DNA from: Halomonas sp. TD01
Lineage (GTDB): Bacteria > Pseudomonadota > Gammaproteobacteria > Pseudomonadales > Halomonadaceae
Length of the DNA stretch: 64,000 nucleotides
Reading direction: 5' to 3'
Assembly (NCBI RefSeq): GCF_923868895.1
Contig: NZ_OV350343.1
Coordinates: 2,356,001 to 2,420,000, forward strand
The position numbers and the translations under genes were made by a program. The notes beneath the pieces are model-generated. The model saw nothing but the letters and a program-made list of their open reading frames with translations, was not told the origin of the DNA and searched no databases. This document shows positions 43,062 through 51,875 of the stretch, in pieces. Positions within the stretch are counted from its first letter, which is position 1. Each line of letters opens with the position of its first letter.

Positions 43062-43751
43062 TCAAGTGTCCTGAAATAACGGCAGGCTACTTTTTAGAAG
43101 TTGGCCGATAGGACCTAGCTGGCTGGCATGTAGCACCAAAATTGTTGGTACTGTTTTCGACTGCTGGTGGGGAGTCAACAGTGCAAATTCGCCTTCTTCG
43201 ATATGGAATTCGTGAAGTTCACATAGGCCATTGGGTGTTTCGCACTGAGAGCAGCGATAGTTATCGTCTTCGCCGTAAACTAGCCGATGATACATCTTGA
43301 AAAGCGTGTAAAGCGCTAAGCCTCCTGGCAGCGTAGGCCAGCGAGCTGGCGTGTTGTGCGTTATTTCATTAGCGGCGCTGTCTTTAGTCTCTGAGTGGGC
43401 AAGAATATTGGCTAACGGAGCTTCAAGAAGCGAAAAGTCATGGGCTGGTAGTGGTAGACGTTGCTGAGAAGCTAGGGAGAATTCACTGGTTACTCGCTGT
43501 AAATCGTCCAGTGAGCTCAAAGGGTAGTCAATGTGCTTTAAGTCGTGTGGCTCGAAACTGCCGTTTTCCCATCCATGAATTACTCGAAGGGTTACTTGCG
43601 ACTGCTTCAACGGCCGTGCAAAAAGGGTGTGCAACATTATCCGAATGTGTAGCTGTCGCTCATCGGTGTCGTTTTTGAACGCACTGTAAGGGTCAGCAAA
43701 CAGCGTATGCAGGTGCCCTGGCGTATGCTCTTTCGCTTCGGAATAATGCAT
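43062..43751 (-). CDS. Unknown 229-residue protein with a Cys cluster
   Basis: A soluble protein I do not recognise. It has no signal peptide and no membrane segment. One short cluster, CSQCETPNGLC (about residues 172-182), could bind a metal or disulfide. The N-terminal region is rich in His and polar residues (SEAKEHTPGHLHTLF). It has its own terminator and sits between mmsA and an AhpD-like gene, neither of which suggests a role. Coding character is supported by the convergent, terminator-separated arrangement and its length; a function should not be assigned. Confidence 0.7.
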   Translation of the reverse strand: MHYSEAKEHTPGHLHTLFADPYSAFKNDTDERQLHIRIMLHTLFARPLKQSQVTLRVIHGWENGSFEPHDLKHIDYPLSSLDDLQRVTSEFSLASQQRLPLPAHDFSLLEAPLANILAHSETKDSAANEITHNTPARWPTLPGGLALYTLFKMYHRLVYGEDDNYRCSQCETPNGLCELHEFHIEEGEFALLTPHQQSKTVPTILVLHASQLGPIGQLLKSSLPLFQDT

Positions 43752-43951
43752 TTGGGTGTCCCTTTAAATTGCCGTTTTACGCGTTCATTGCGCGGCTTAT
43801 ATGTTATTGAATAGCTTAGAGTATGGACAGCGTTGGCCGCGATTGAAAGTCACTTTGTTTAGTATTTTGTTACTGAATTGCACTACTCAATAATGTAACT
43901 GTTTAACCACAACAAAAAATTAAATCTTAATTCAGGAAAAGAGGTGTAACG

Positions 43952-44533
43952 ATGACTAATCCACTTAGCCGCTTCCATGTGCCAGAAACGCTTGATGCAC
44001 TGCCTGATGATATCCACGATGCGATACTGAAAGTTCAAGAAAAAGCTGGGTTTGTACCTAACGTGTTCTTGATGTTGGCTCATCGGCCTGATGAATTTCG
44101 TGCTTTTTTCTCCTACCACGATGCTTTGATGGAGCGTGAGTCCGATACGCTGACCAAAGCTGAGAAAGAGATGATTGTGGTGGCCACAAGTGCTCGCAAT
44201 CGTTGCCTCTATTGTGTGGTTGCTCATGGAGCGCTATTGAGAATTTATAGTAAAGATCCCTTAGTTGCTGACAATGTCGCTATTAACCATCTGACGGCTG
44301 GGCTGAGCGAGCGTCATCGCGTAATGCTGGATTTTGCGATGCATTGCGGTATTGAGATTGGCGAGTTTTCTTCCTCGTGGCAAACAACATTAGAGCAGGC
44401 AGGTTTTACGCTAGAGGATTGTTGGGATATCGGCGCCATCGCTGCCTTTTTCGGCATGTCGAATCGGTTAGTTACCATGGCGGGTACTCCCCCTAACGAG
44501 GAGTTTTATTTGATGGGGCGCCTACCGCGTTAG
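43952..44533 (+). CDS. AhpD-like, peroxidase-related protein
   Basis: A 193-residue all-helical protein of the carboxymuconolactone decarboxylase/AhpD superfamily. The redox motif is CLYC (in RNRCLYCVVAHGA, about residues 89-92) followed three residues later by His, as in AhpD and the uncharacterised peroxidase-related group. It probably reduces peroxides or acts as a dithiol relay in the cytoplasm. A GAGG-containing site precedes the ATG. No partner peroxiredoxin is adjacent. Confidence 0.9.
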   Translation: MTNPLSRFHVPETLDALPDDIHDAILKVQEKAGFVPNVFLMLAHRPDEFRAFFSYHDALMERESDTLTKAEKEMIVVATSARNRCLYCVVAHGALLRIYSKDPLVADNVAINHLTAGLSERHRVMLDFAMHCGIEIGEFSSSWQTTLEQAGFTLEDCWDIGAIAAFFGMSNRLVTMAGTPPNEEFYLMGRLPR

Positions 44534-44635
44534 CATGAAGAAAACGTGGGCTTAGGCGTTACTCACAGACAGATTTTACTAACGCACAGCCTTTACTAAC
44601 GAACCGCTTTCACCGAGGATAGCCTCTCCATTCAC

Positions 44636-44731
44636 TGTCGCCAGGGGAGCCCACATCATGATGGGCTGAGAATGTGCACTGCGCAGACCCTGGAACCTGA
44701 TCCGGTTCATACCGGCGGAGGAAGTGCGACA
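44636..44731 (+). promoter_or_regulatory. TPP riboswitch (THI element)
   Basis: The conserved parts appear in order: CAGGGGAGCC, GGGCTGAGA, then ACCCTGGAACCTGATCCGG, TTCATACCGG and CGGAGGAA. The closing helix pairs TGTCGC (44636-44641) with GCGACA (44726-44731), which includes the A of the symporter start codon. The ribosome-binding site GGAGG (44717-44721) lies inside the 3' part of the aptamer, nine bases from the ATG. Binding of thiamine pyrophosphate should therefore hide the site and stop translation directly, with no separate expression platform. Confidence 0.95.
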
Positions 44732-46119
44732 TGCCTTACCTAACGTCAGCCGTACTTGGTGCGGCGCTATTTTGTTTTGCTTTTTTGGGCCTGCGTGCAC
44801 GCCATGTGCAGGGGTCACTCGATGACTATGTCACGGCACGGAACTCACAAACTGCGTCCACGCTAGGGTTTTCATTCTTAGCATCGGGAATGGGCGCTTG
44901 GATCCTGTTTGCACCGCCTGAAATTGGTGCTTTTGTTGGTCCGGTGGCACTGTCGGGATATGCGCTGGGCTCTGCGCTGCCGTTTATCGTATTGGGGTTG
45001 TACGGGCCAAAAATTCGTCGTGCATTGCCTGAGGGCAGAAGCATCGCTGAATTTGCCCATGCTTGTTATGGCAAAGGTGTGCGTCATTGGGTGTTACTGG
45101 TGTCCGTGGCCTACATGGGCTGTTTTTTAGCAGCGGAGCTAACGGCGATTGGCGCTATTACAGCGCTACTTTCTGATGTGCCCCCCGCGCTGGTGATTAT
45201 TGGCGTTGCGCTCACAACCTTGGTGTATACGGTAATCGGTGGGCTACGAGCAAGTCTTGCAACGGATCGCTGGCAGGCATGGCTTTTGCTAGCCCTGTTA
45301 TTAGCCGTAGGTAGCGTTGCGATATGGCGGCTGCCAACGATGCCGAATGACGCAGTAATGCCCTCTATTCCCATCGCAAGTGCGCTCAGCGTTGCCTTGA
45401 CGCTCGTGATTGCGGTGACAGCCGCCAATCTGTTTCACCAAGGCTATTGGCAGCGTGTATGGGCTGCCCAGGATGATCAGAGCTTAGGTCGAGGCGCTTG
45501 GCTAGGCGGTGGTATGACCGTAATGGTTGTGATGGTGATTGGCGGTGTCGGCATGATGGCCGCTATGAGCGGTGCTTCGTTAGGAGATCCGCCGATTCCC
45601 TTCTTTGCGCTGTTAACAGATGCGCCTGCCTGGGTAGCGCTGCCTGCGTTGGTACTGGCAGTGACGCTAGTGACCTCAAGTGTCGATACGCTGCAAAACG
45701 GTATAGCGTCGCTAATTGTAGGGCGTGGCGGCGAACGTCATACGGCTTCCTTAACCACCGCAAGGTGGATAACGGTAGCAATGATGGTGCCGGTGGTGCT
45801 GATTGCGCTGCAAGGATTGTCAGTACTGCGACTCTTCTTGATAGCAGACTTACTTTGCGCTGCCATCGTGGTGCCTGTGTTACTTGGCCTGTGGCAACGA
45901 ATGACGCCAATTGCAGCGATTGGTGGCGGCATGGCTGGGTTAGTGGGGGCCATACTGCCGGGTTGGCTAAGTCAGGGAAGTATTGCTGCTGGCATCATGG
46001 CGGCTACCTTTCCTGGCAGTATTCCAACGCTAGGGCCTTTTTTAGGGGCGCTGCTGGCGTCTATCGTTGTCAGCGTTACACTGGCCTACCTGCCTAATCG
46101 TCAAAGCGTTAGGCCGTAA
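44731..46119 (+). CDS. Sodium/solute symporter under TPP control, predicted thiamine(-precursor) transporter
   Basis: A 462-residue membrane protein with about 13 hydrophobic segments and the sodium/solute symporter signature (LGFSFLASGMGAWILFAPPEIGA near the N-terminus, TLVYTVIGGLRASLATDRWQAW in the middle). The start codon overlaps the end of a TPP riboswitch, so it is shut off when thiamine pyrophosphate is plentiful. This makes uptake of thiamine, a thiamine precursor or a degradation product the likely role; comparative-genomic work has proposed an SSS-type thiamine transporter called ThiV, and this could be one. Direct substrate data are not available from sequence. Confidence 0.88.
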   Translation: MPYLTSAVLGAALFCFAFLGLRARHVQGSLDDYVTARNSQTASTLGFSFLASGMGAWILFAPPEIGAFVGPVALSGYALGSALPFIVLGLYGPKIRRALPEGRSIAEFAHACYGKGVRHWVLLVSVAYMGCFLAAELTAIGAITALLSDVPPALVIIGVALTTLVYTVIGGLRASLATDRWQAWLLLALLLAVGSVAIWRLPTMPNDAVMPSIPIASALSVALTLVIAVTAANLFHQGYWQRVWAAQDDQSLGRGAWLGGGMTVMVVMVIGGVGMMAAMSGASLGDPPIPFFALLTDAPAWVALPALVLAVTLVTSSVDTLQNGIASLIVGRGGERHTASLTTARWITVAMMVPVVLIALQGLSVLRLFLIADLLCAAIVVPVLLGLWQRMTPIAAIGGGMAGLVGAILPGWLSQGSIAAGIMAATFPGSIPTLGPFLGALLASIVVSVTLAYLPNRQSVRP

Positions 46120-46153
46120 CGTTAAGCCGTGAGCCAAATTAACAGGGACGATC

Positions 46154-47122
46154 ATGATTCGCAGCCTACTAACGATGCCAGAAGGTGATGTGCGCGAAGG
46201 CGATGAACGCCTTATCGATGACTGGCAAGCGACGCCTGGCAGCCACCTATGGATAGACATGAAAGGTGAGCCTGAGGAGCGTGAACGCCAGCTACTGGAA
46301 CGCTTTGATTGTCATCCGATGGCAATTCAAGATGCCCACAAGGAGCGTCATCCGCCTAAAATTGAAGAGTTTGAACATCACACACTGATTATTTACCGAG
46401 GTATTTCCTCGTTTGATGCTCAGCTAAACTTTGTACCTCAGCAAGTGTGTTTCTTTATCGGCGAGCGTTTTCTAATCACCCTGCACGCCGGTGAGGCGCT
46501 TAGTATTGAACGGCTCTTTAACGAGCACGGAAAAACGCTGCTGGCGCTATCCCCAGAGCATGTGGCGCTGAAAATCATGTACATCTCGGCAGGCTTCTAT
46601 ATTGATAGCTTACTGGAATTTGAAAGCGAGCTAAGCGACATAGAAGATGAGCTACTGGAAGATGGTAACGATGTGCTGATGCGGAAAATCACCACCTATC
46701 GTTCACGCTTAGTGAAGATGCGGCGTATTTTTAGTTATCACAAAGGTATTACCCAAGAGCTTACGGCCTATGACTACGCTCATCTTCCACGGGGTGAAAG
46801 TGAGACGCTGCATGCTATCACAGACGTAGAAGAGCGTTTTGAGCGCCTGTATACACTGACACAAATGTACTACGACATTTGCGGTGATCTCGTCGACGGT
46901 TATATTTCGATTTCCTCTCACCAGTTAAATATCACCATGCGCGTATTAACGGTGATTACTGCCATATTTGTGCCGTTGACGTTTGTTGCCGGTATTTATG
47001 GCATGAACTTTGAGTACATGCCAGAGCTGCGCTATCAATATGGGTACTTTTTTGTCTGGGGGGCCATGTTGGGTATCGGTGGTAGTTTAATTTGGCTGTT
47101 TAAACGTAAAAACTGGTTTTAA
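46154..47122 (+). CDS. CorA-family divalent metal transporter
   Basis: A 322-residue protein: a large cytoplasmic N-terminal domain (about 1-250) with long coiled helices, then two C-terminal membrane helices. The first ends in the invariant pore motif GMN (GIYGMNFEYMPEL), which selects hydrated Mg2+ in CorA; the short loop EYMPELRYQYGYF and a basic C-terminus (FKRKNWF) follow. Pentameric Mg2+ uptake is likely, though the ZntB branch with zinc export is not excluded. It lies 34 bases after the symporter and may be co-transcribed with it, though it has no riboswitch of its own. Confidence 0.93.
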   Translation: MIRSLLTMPEGDVREGDERLIDDWQATPGSHLWIDMKGEPEERERQLLERFDCHPMAIQDAHKERHPPKIEEFEHHTLIIYRGISSFDAQLNFVPQQVCFFIGERFLITLHAGEALSIERLFNEHGKTLLALSPEHVALKIMYISAGFYIDSLLEFESELSDIEDELLEDGNDVLMRKITTYRSRLVKMRRIFSYHKGITQELTAYDYAHLPRGESETLHAITDVEERFERLYTLTQMYYDICGDLVDGYISISSHQLNITMRVLTVITAIFVPLTFVAGIYGMNFEYMPELRYQYGYFFVWGAMLGIGGSLIWLFKRKNWF

Positions 47123-47238
47123 ACCGAGACAGACGCTCGCCGTCGGCGAAAAGTTGATAGTTCGCCATGTGGTTTGAGCTTTAGTGTGGCATCCTCGCAG
47201 GCGACCTATGACCTGCAAACAACCTGAGAGCCACCTTT

Positions 47239-47817
47239 ATGACCATCATGATTATTGGCCTGCTGATTTTTCTTGGCAGCCATTCCGTGCGTATCTTTGC
47301 TGAAGACTGGCGTCGGCAACAGATTGTTAAACATGGCGAAAACACCTGGAAACTAGCGTACTCCGTTGTATCAGTGGTTGGGCTAGCAATCGCTATTTAT
47401 GGTTTTGGCCAAATGCGCCTAGACCCCATCTACGTTTGGTTCCCCCCCACGGGCTTACGCCATGCGGTAGCACTGCTGATGGTGCCTGCCTTTATTATGC
47501 TGGTGGCAGCCTATGTGCCGCGCAATGCGATTAAAGCGAAGCTTGGTCATCCGATGATGTTGGCCGTCAAAATTTGGGCGTTTTCACACCTGCTGGCCAA
47601 CGGAAGACTTGGCGATATTATCTTTTTTGCAGCGTTTTTGGTGTGGGCCATCCTGGCATTTAAGGCGGCCAAAAAGCGTGATCGCCTACATCCCGCTAAT
47701 CCAGTATCAACCTCGGCTCCCGCGACAATAGCCACCGTTGTGATTGGCTTGATAGCGTATATTTTGTTCGCTCTTTACCTACACGTGTTAGTTATTGGTG
47801 TACCTGTTTTTAGCTAG
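47239..47817 (+). CDS. NnrU family membrane protein
   Basis: A 192-residue membrane protein with five to six hydrophobic segments and the NnrU signature GSHSVRIFAEDWRRQQI near the N-terminus and WAFSHLLANGRLGDIIFF in the middle. NnrU was named for nitrite/nitric oxide reductase expression in denitrifiers, and relatives occur widely near haem or isoprenoid genes without a fixed role. No denitrification gene is adjacent here. A perfect-stem terminator follows. Confidence 0.9.
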   Translation: MTIMIIGLLIFLGSHSVRIFAEDWRRQQIVKHGENTWKLAYSVVSVVGLAIAIYGFGQMRLDPIYVWFPPTGLRHAVALLMVPAFIMLVAAYVPRNAIKAKLGHPMMLAVKIWAFSHLLANGRLGDIIFFAAFLVWAILAFKAAKKRDRLHPANPVSTSAPATIATVVIGLIAYILFALYLHVLVIGVPVFS

Positions 47818-47835
47818 TAATTGTTAATAAATATT

Positions 47836-47878
47836 AACGGCGTCAATGGTTTATATCCGTTGACGCCGTTTTTGTTTT
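47836..47878 (+). terminator. Terminator after the NnrU gene
   Basis: AACGGCGTCAA and TTGACGCCGTT pair over 11 bp (47836-47846 with 47860-47870), extendable by inner TGG/CCG pairs, followed by TTTGTTTTT. Confidence 0.88.
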
Positions 47879-47951
47879 TATCTCTTTAGTAATAACAAAA
47901 GTTTGTTATTGTCAGATAAGTACATCCAATGTTTTAAACGGGAGTCAATTT

Positions 47952-49118
47952 ATGGCTGAAGCAGCACCTCAAGTACCGAAGACGATGTCTGCGATGTTAT
48001 TAACTGGCCACGGTGATGTAGACAAGCTGCAGTATCGGCAGGATGTTATTACCCCTAGACCAAGGCCGGGGGAAGTGCTAGTTCAGGTAACGGCAACGGC
48101 CAAAAATAATACTGACCGAAAAGCGCGTGAAGGACTTTACCCTACGAAAGGGAAAGAAGAGGTCACATCGTTTGCCATGGGGGGTTCGCCCACATTGACG
48201 TTTCCTCGTATCCAAGGGGCAGATATTGCTGGCCGCGTGGCGGCGGTAGGCGAGGGCGTGGATGCCTCCCGTATTGGTGAACGAGGGCTGCTCGATTTTA
48301 ATATTTACGCTGATGAGCGCCGCGATATCAATTTAACGCCAGATTATTACGGCCACGGAGCTGATGGCGGCTACGCTGACTTTGTCGTAGTGCCTGCTGA
48401 TCAGTTCCATCATGTTTCCAACCCTGAGCTGCATGATGCAGAGCTTGCTGCGATGGGTATGTGCTCATATCAGACGGCTTATCACATGATGACGTCTGCC
48501 AGCGTAAGCGCAGGTGAACGTGTGCTGGTGACGGGAGCCAGTGGGGGTGTCGGGACGGCGTTAATTCAACTGTGTCGGATCGTGGGCGCTATTCCTTACG
48601 CTGTCAGCCAGCTGGATAAGGCCGATGCGCTTATGGGGTTGGGTGCTGAAGCGGTCATTGATCGTGGTGATTTATCGACGTTCGTTGAGCGTGTATTGGC
48701 GACTACCGATGGTAAGCCGATTGATGCAGTGATGGACTTGGTTGGTGGACAGATGACCGACCTATTTATCGATACCATGATTGTCGATATGCAGGGACGT
48801 AACAGTTATCCGCGGCTATCCATCGCAGGCGCGAGTGGCGGCAATATCAGCGAGATTATGTGGACTCGGATCTACCTGTATCAGGTGCAGATTTTTGGTG
48901 TTTCCCACGGTACCCGCGAAGAGGCTGAGCAACTGATTGAATGGATTTGCAGTGGAGCGTTAAAGCCAGTGCTGCACGCAGCCTTTAAGCTCTCAGATCT
49001 GCATAACGCTGAGCGTTATTTTGTGAACCGTGGCAGTAACTACTTGGGAAAGATCGTTATTGTTCCTGACGCGCAGTGGGAAACCCACGGTGCGCCGTTT
49101 GCCTTAACCACCGACTAG
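47952..49118 (+). CDS. Zinc-independent MDR oxidoreductase (quinone-oxidoreductase type)
   Basis: A 388-residue medium-chain dehydrogenase/reductase. It has an MDR N-terminal fold (PGEVLVQVTATAKNNTDRKAREG) and a nucleotide-binding site VTGASGGVGTALIQLCRI (about 195-212). The catalytic zinc ligands of alcohol dehydrogenases are absent, as in quinone-oxidoreductase-like members. It likely reduces an activated double bond with NADPH, substrate unknown. It is followed 11 bases later by the proline-racemase-family gene, so the two form a probable operon. Confidence 0.9.
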   Translation: MAEAAPQVPKTMSAMLLTGHGDVDKLQYRQDVITPRPRPGEVLVQVTATAKNNTDRKAREGLYPTKGKEEVTSFAMGGSPTLTFPRIQGADIAGRVAAVGEGVDASRIGERGLLDFNIYADERRDINLTPDYYGHGADGGYADFVVVPADQFHHVSNPELHDAELAAMGMCSYQTAYHMMTSASVSAGERVLVTGASGGVGTALIQLCRIVGAIPYAVSQLDKADALMGLGAEAVIDRGDLSTFVERVLATTDGKPIDAVMDLVGGQMTDLFIDTMIVDMQGRNSYPRLSIAGASGGNISEIMWTRIYLYQVQIFGVSHGTREEAEQLIEWICSGALKPVLHAAFKLSDLHNAERYFVNRGSNYLGKIVIVPDAQWETHGAPFALTTD

Positions 49119-49129
49119 GAGCAATGTTT

Positions 49130-50179
49130 ATGAAGAATCTGCATACGATTCAGTTGATGGATACTCACGCCGGTGGCGATGTTAGCCGTATTGTAACGGG
49201 TGGTATTGATATGCTCCCTGGTGCCACGGTGCGTCAGCAAATGGAGTACCTGCGTGATGATGCCGATGGCCTGCGGCGGCTGCTGTTGGAAGAGCCATAT
49301 GGTATTCCGGAGATGTCAGTAGATCTGTTAGTGCCCTCCTCGCACCCGGACGCCGTGGCGGGTTATATCATTATGGAAGTCATGGGGTATCCGATTTATT
49401 CCGGTTCTAACACGCTGTGTACCGCCACTGCTGTGTTGGAAAGCGGGCTTGTGCCCAAGCAGGAGGGGATTCAGCGCTTTAACCTGGAAGCACCCGCAGG
49501 CTTGGTGCAAATTGAAGCAAAGGTGTGCAATGGGGTAGTGGAGTCAGTTACCTGTGAAGGCCTGCCAAGCTATATCGACTCCTATCGCGACACGATTCAA
49601 GTACCTGAAATAGGGACAGTTACCTACTCAGTCGCTTACAGCGGTGGCTTTTATGCGTTGGTAGATGCCGAAGAGCTGGGTTTTCGTTTAGTTCGCGATG
49701 AAGAGCAGGCGTTGGCCGCTTGTGCTTATAAAATTGTTGAGGCGATACAAGCACAACGTGGCTTTTCTCATTACACCCTGGGAGATGTAGGGCCATTGCC
49801 GTTTTTACATTTTATGGGGCCGGAAGAGAAAGTGGCAGAAGGCTATATTCGCTCTCGTTCAGCGACGTATGTGCATCCTGGTGTTATTTGTCGCAGTACC
49901 ACTGGCACGGGAACCTCCGCGCGTTTGGCGCTGATGAATTATGAAGGTCGGCTGGCAATCGGTGATAAGTTAGAGACAGTGTCACTACGTGAAACGGGGT
50001 TTATCGGCACTTTCACTGGCACACATCAAGAAGGCGATTATCAAGTGGTGGAGAACACCACGACTGGCCGTAGCTATGTGCTGGCAGAATCTAAGATCGT
50101 GATTAACTGCGATGACTCGATGGTGACGTGTGGCGAACTACACCACATTCTGAGTGACCGTCATACTGACGAGGACTAA
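49130..50179 (+). CDS. Proline-racemase-family protein with Ser/Thr in the catalytic positions
   Basis: A 349-residue, full-length member of the proline racemase/hydroxyproline epimerase family. AGGAG lies eight bases before the ATG at 49130, chosen over an upstream one two codons earlier. In true racemases one Cys stands in MCGHxT and another in PCGTGTSA. Here the first motif reads YSGSNTLC, placing Ser91 at the Cys position, and the second reads STTGTGTSA, placing Thr258 there. A Cys-to-Thr change at the second site is known from trans-3-hydroxyproline dehydratases, which need only one base, but loss of both Cys is unusual. Hydroxyproline dehydration or another elimination is possible. Confidence 0.88.
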   Translation: MKNLHTIQLMDTHAGGDVSRIVTGGIDMLPGATVRQQMEYLRDDADGLRRLLLEEPYGIPEMSVDLLVPSSHPDAVAGYIIMEVMGYPIYSGSNTLCTATAVLESGLVPKQEGIQRFNLEAPAGLVQIEAKVCNGVVESVTCEGLPSYIDSYRDTIQVPEIGTVTYSVAYSGGFYALVDAEELGFRLVRDEEQALAACAYKIVEAIQAQRGFSHYTLGDVGPLPFLHFMGPEEKVAEGYIRSRSATYVHPGVICRSTTGTGTSARLALMNYEGRLAIGDKLETVSLRETGFIGTFTGTHQEGDYQVVENTTTGRSYVLAESKIVINCDDSMVTCGELHHILSDRHTDED

Positions 50180-50400
50180 CGTACTTCCCGGCGTAATGTG
50201 TTGACATAACCTTCTTGCTCAAGTCTCTCCCAAACCGGGGTCTTCTCGGCCTCGGTCATGCTACCCCAGCAGGCAATCTCATCTAGCGTCCGACCGCAGC
50301 CTTGGCATAATGATGAGGCGGGTTCAATGTTGCATACCTGAATGCAGGGTGACAGCGGGCGGGCAACGGGAAGGGGGTAGCTGGATGAGGTGCTGGACAT
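50176..50400 (-). CDS. DUF1289 small Cys-rich protein
   Basis: A 74-residue protein with the DUF1289 signature CIQVCNIEPASSLCQGCGRTLDEI, that is Cys-x3-Cys-x8-Cys-x2-Cys, followed by a conserved W in CWGSMTEAEK. The four cysteines suggest a zinc or iron-sulfur site. Function unknown. Its end overlaps the end of the proline-racemase-family gene by four bases in convergent arrangement. Confidence 0.9.
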   Translation of the reverse strand: MSSTSSSYPLPVARPLSPCIQVCNIEPASSLCQGCGRTLDEIACWGSMTEAEKTPVWERLEQEGYVNTLRREVR

Positions 50401-50465
50401 GATGACGAGCTCAATGCAGTGGTAAAAAACGATGCTAGGCGAAAATCACTTAGTCCGTGCACGCC

Positions 50466-50882
50466 TTATGAGATCGGCACTTTACCACGCAGTGACTTCG
50501 TTTTGCCTTTACGTGTTTTGTGATCCACACGGCGGCGTTGTGAGCCTTTGGTGGGTTTGGTTGGTCGACGCGTTTTCTGCTGCTTGCCTGCGCTTTGAAT
50601 CAACGTTTTTAAGCGTGCAAGAGCATCTTCCTTGTTCAATTCCAGGGTGCGATAACTTTGGGCTTTGATAATCACCACGCCCTCTTTACTAATACGCTGA
50701 TCAGACAGCGCCATTAAGCGCTCTTTATAAACCGGCGGTAGCGTAGAGCTTTGAATATCGAAACGTAAATGTACCGCAGAGGCGACTTTATTGACGTTTT
50801 GGCCACCCGAGCCTTGAGCCCTGATCTGACTGATATCGATTTCCCAGTCCGCTATCGTCACGTTAGTTGAGATAGTGAGCAT
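50466..50882 (-). CDS. arfB: Ribosome rescue factor / peptidyl-tRNA hydrolase ArfB (YaeJ)
   Basis: A 138-residue protein with the release-factor GGQ motif in RAQGSGGQNVNKVASAVHLRFD (about residues 23-44) and a long basic, Lys/Arg-rich C-terminal tail (about 100-138) that enters the empty mRNA channel of stalled ribosomes. It hydrolyses peptidyl-tRNA on non-stop ribosomes without needing a stop codon. Length and tail match E. coli ArfB. It stands alone. Confidence 0.95.
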   Translation of the reverse strand: MLTISTNVTIADWEIDISQIRAQGSGGQNVNKVASAVHLRFDIQSSTLPPVYKERLMALSDQRISKEGVVIIKAQSYRTLELNKEDALARLKTLIQSAGKQQKTRRPTKPTKGSQRRRVDHKTRKGKTKSLRGKVPIS

Positions 50883-51185
50883 TCAGTTCCTCTATGTCGC
50901 ATGTGGCTCGTAAGGCTAGCACACTTAGCTCAGAGGTACCGCTTTGAGGCCTGCGACCTGCTACCTGTCATGACGTTACCCCCATGGTGTTGGCATGCCT
51001 AAATGTCTACATGAGCAGCGCTGCCACCAGTTTGGTTGATGACGTTCACCTTAGGCGGGCGAGTAATGCCGTTTTTCACATGTAGTAGTGGTTTACTACC
51101 CGCTGTATAGCTGCGCTTGCTACTCTCATTTCACACGCCACGCGTGTGCTCTGCACCTCAACAGATAACGACAAGGAGAACTGAG
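50883..51185. other. 303-base divergent gap between arfB and the DJ-1/PfpI gene
   Basis: No gene or clear structure is seen. A weak inverted repeat GTAGT...ACTAC lies about 110 bases before the PfpI start. Promoters for both flanking genes must lie here. Confidence 0.5.
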
Positions 51186-51755
51186 ATGAGCAGCAAGCGT
51201 ATTTTAATGATTACCGGTGATTTCACTGAAGATTACGAAACGATGGTGCCTTTCCAAGCGCTGATGGCGGTTGGGCACCAAGTCGACGCGGTGTGTCCCG
51301 ACAAAGTCGCCGGCGATACCGTGGCAACGGCCATTCATGATTTTGAAGGAGACCAAACGTACACCGAAAAGCCCGGTCATCGTTTCGCTCTAAACGCCGA
51401 CTTTGCCAAGATTAACCCCGCTGACTACGATGCCTTGGTGGTTCCCGGTGGTCGTGCACCTGAATACTTGCGCTTAAACCAAGATGTACTGGCGATGGTG
51501 AAGCACTTCTTTGACACACAGAAGCCGGTCGCTGCTATCTGCCACGGCGCTCAGTTGCTGGCAGCGGCGAAGGTGCTAGAAGGCAAGAAGTGTTCGGCTT
51601 ATCCTGCTTGCCAGCCAGAAGTGGAACTTGCCGGCGGCCACTTCGCAAACCTGGAGGTCACCGATGCGGTGACGGATGGCAACTTGGTCACTGCGCCTGC
51701 CTGGCCTGCACACCCTGCATGGCTTGCTCAGTTTATGGCGCTATTGGATAAGTAG
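51186..51755 (+). CDS. DJ-1/PfpI family protein
   Basis: A 189-residue protein of the DJ-1/PfpI superfamily, from the ATG at 51186 with AAGGAGAA upstream. The nucleophile elbow is [12 protein letters not shown], with Cys in the expected position followed by His, and the early acidic residue is in [11 protein letters not shown]. Members act as proteases, glyoxalases or protein deglycases under stress; the activity is unknown here. An intrinsic terminator follows. Confidence 0.93.
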   Translation: MSSKRILMITGDFTEDYETMVPFQALMAVGHQVDAVCPDKVAGDTVATAIHDFEGDQTYTEKPGHRFALNADFAKINPADYDALVVPGGRAPEYLRLNQDVLAMVKHFFDTQKPVAAICHGAQLLAAAKVLEGKKCSAYPACQPEVELAGGHFANLEVTDAVTDGNLVTAPAWPAHPAWLAQFMALLDK

Positions 51756-51777
51756 GTACTGACAGGTGTTCCTTTCG

Positions 51778-51818
51778 CGCCCAGCGATATCGAGTTCAAC
51801 GCTGCTGGGCGTGTTTTC
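51778..51818 (+). terminator. Probable terminator after the DJ-1/PfpI gene
   Basis: CGCCCAGC and GCTGGGCG form an 8-bp stem (51778-51785 with 51804-51811) and are followed by TGTTTTCTGTT. Confidence 0.6.
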
Positions 51819-51875
51819 TGTTAGCCGCTATGCTGAAGAGCAGGCAATTTACTCGATAGCAGAGAGAGCATAACA

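Noticed and set aside
45498..46097. 199-codon frame inside the TPP-controlled symporter
   Set aside because: It is a shifted frame of a clear symporter gene, rich in Cys, Arg and Trp, as expected from an out-of-frame reading.
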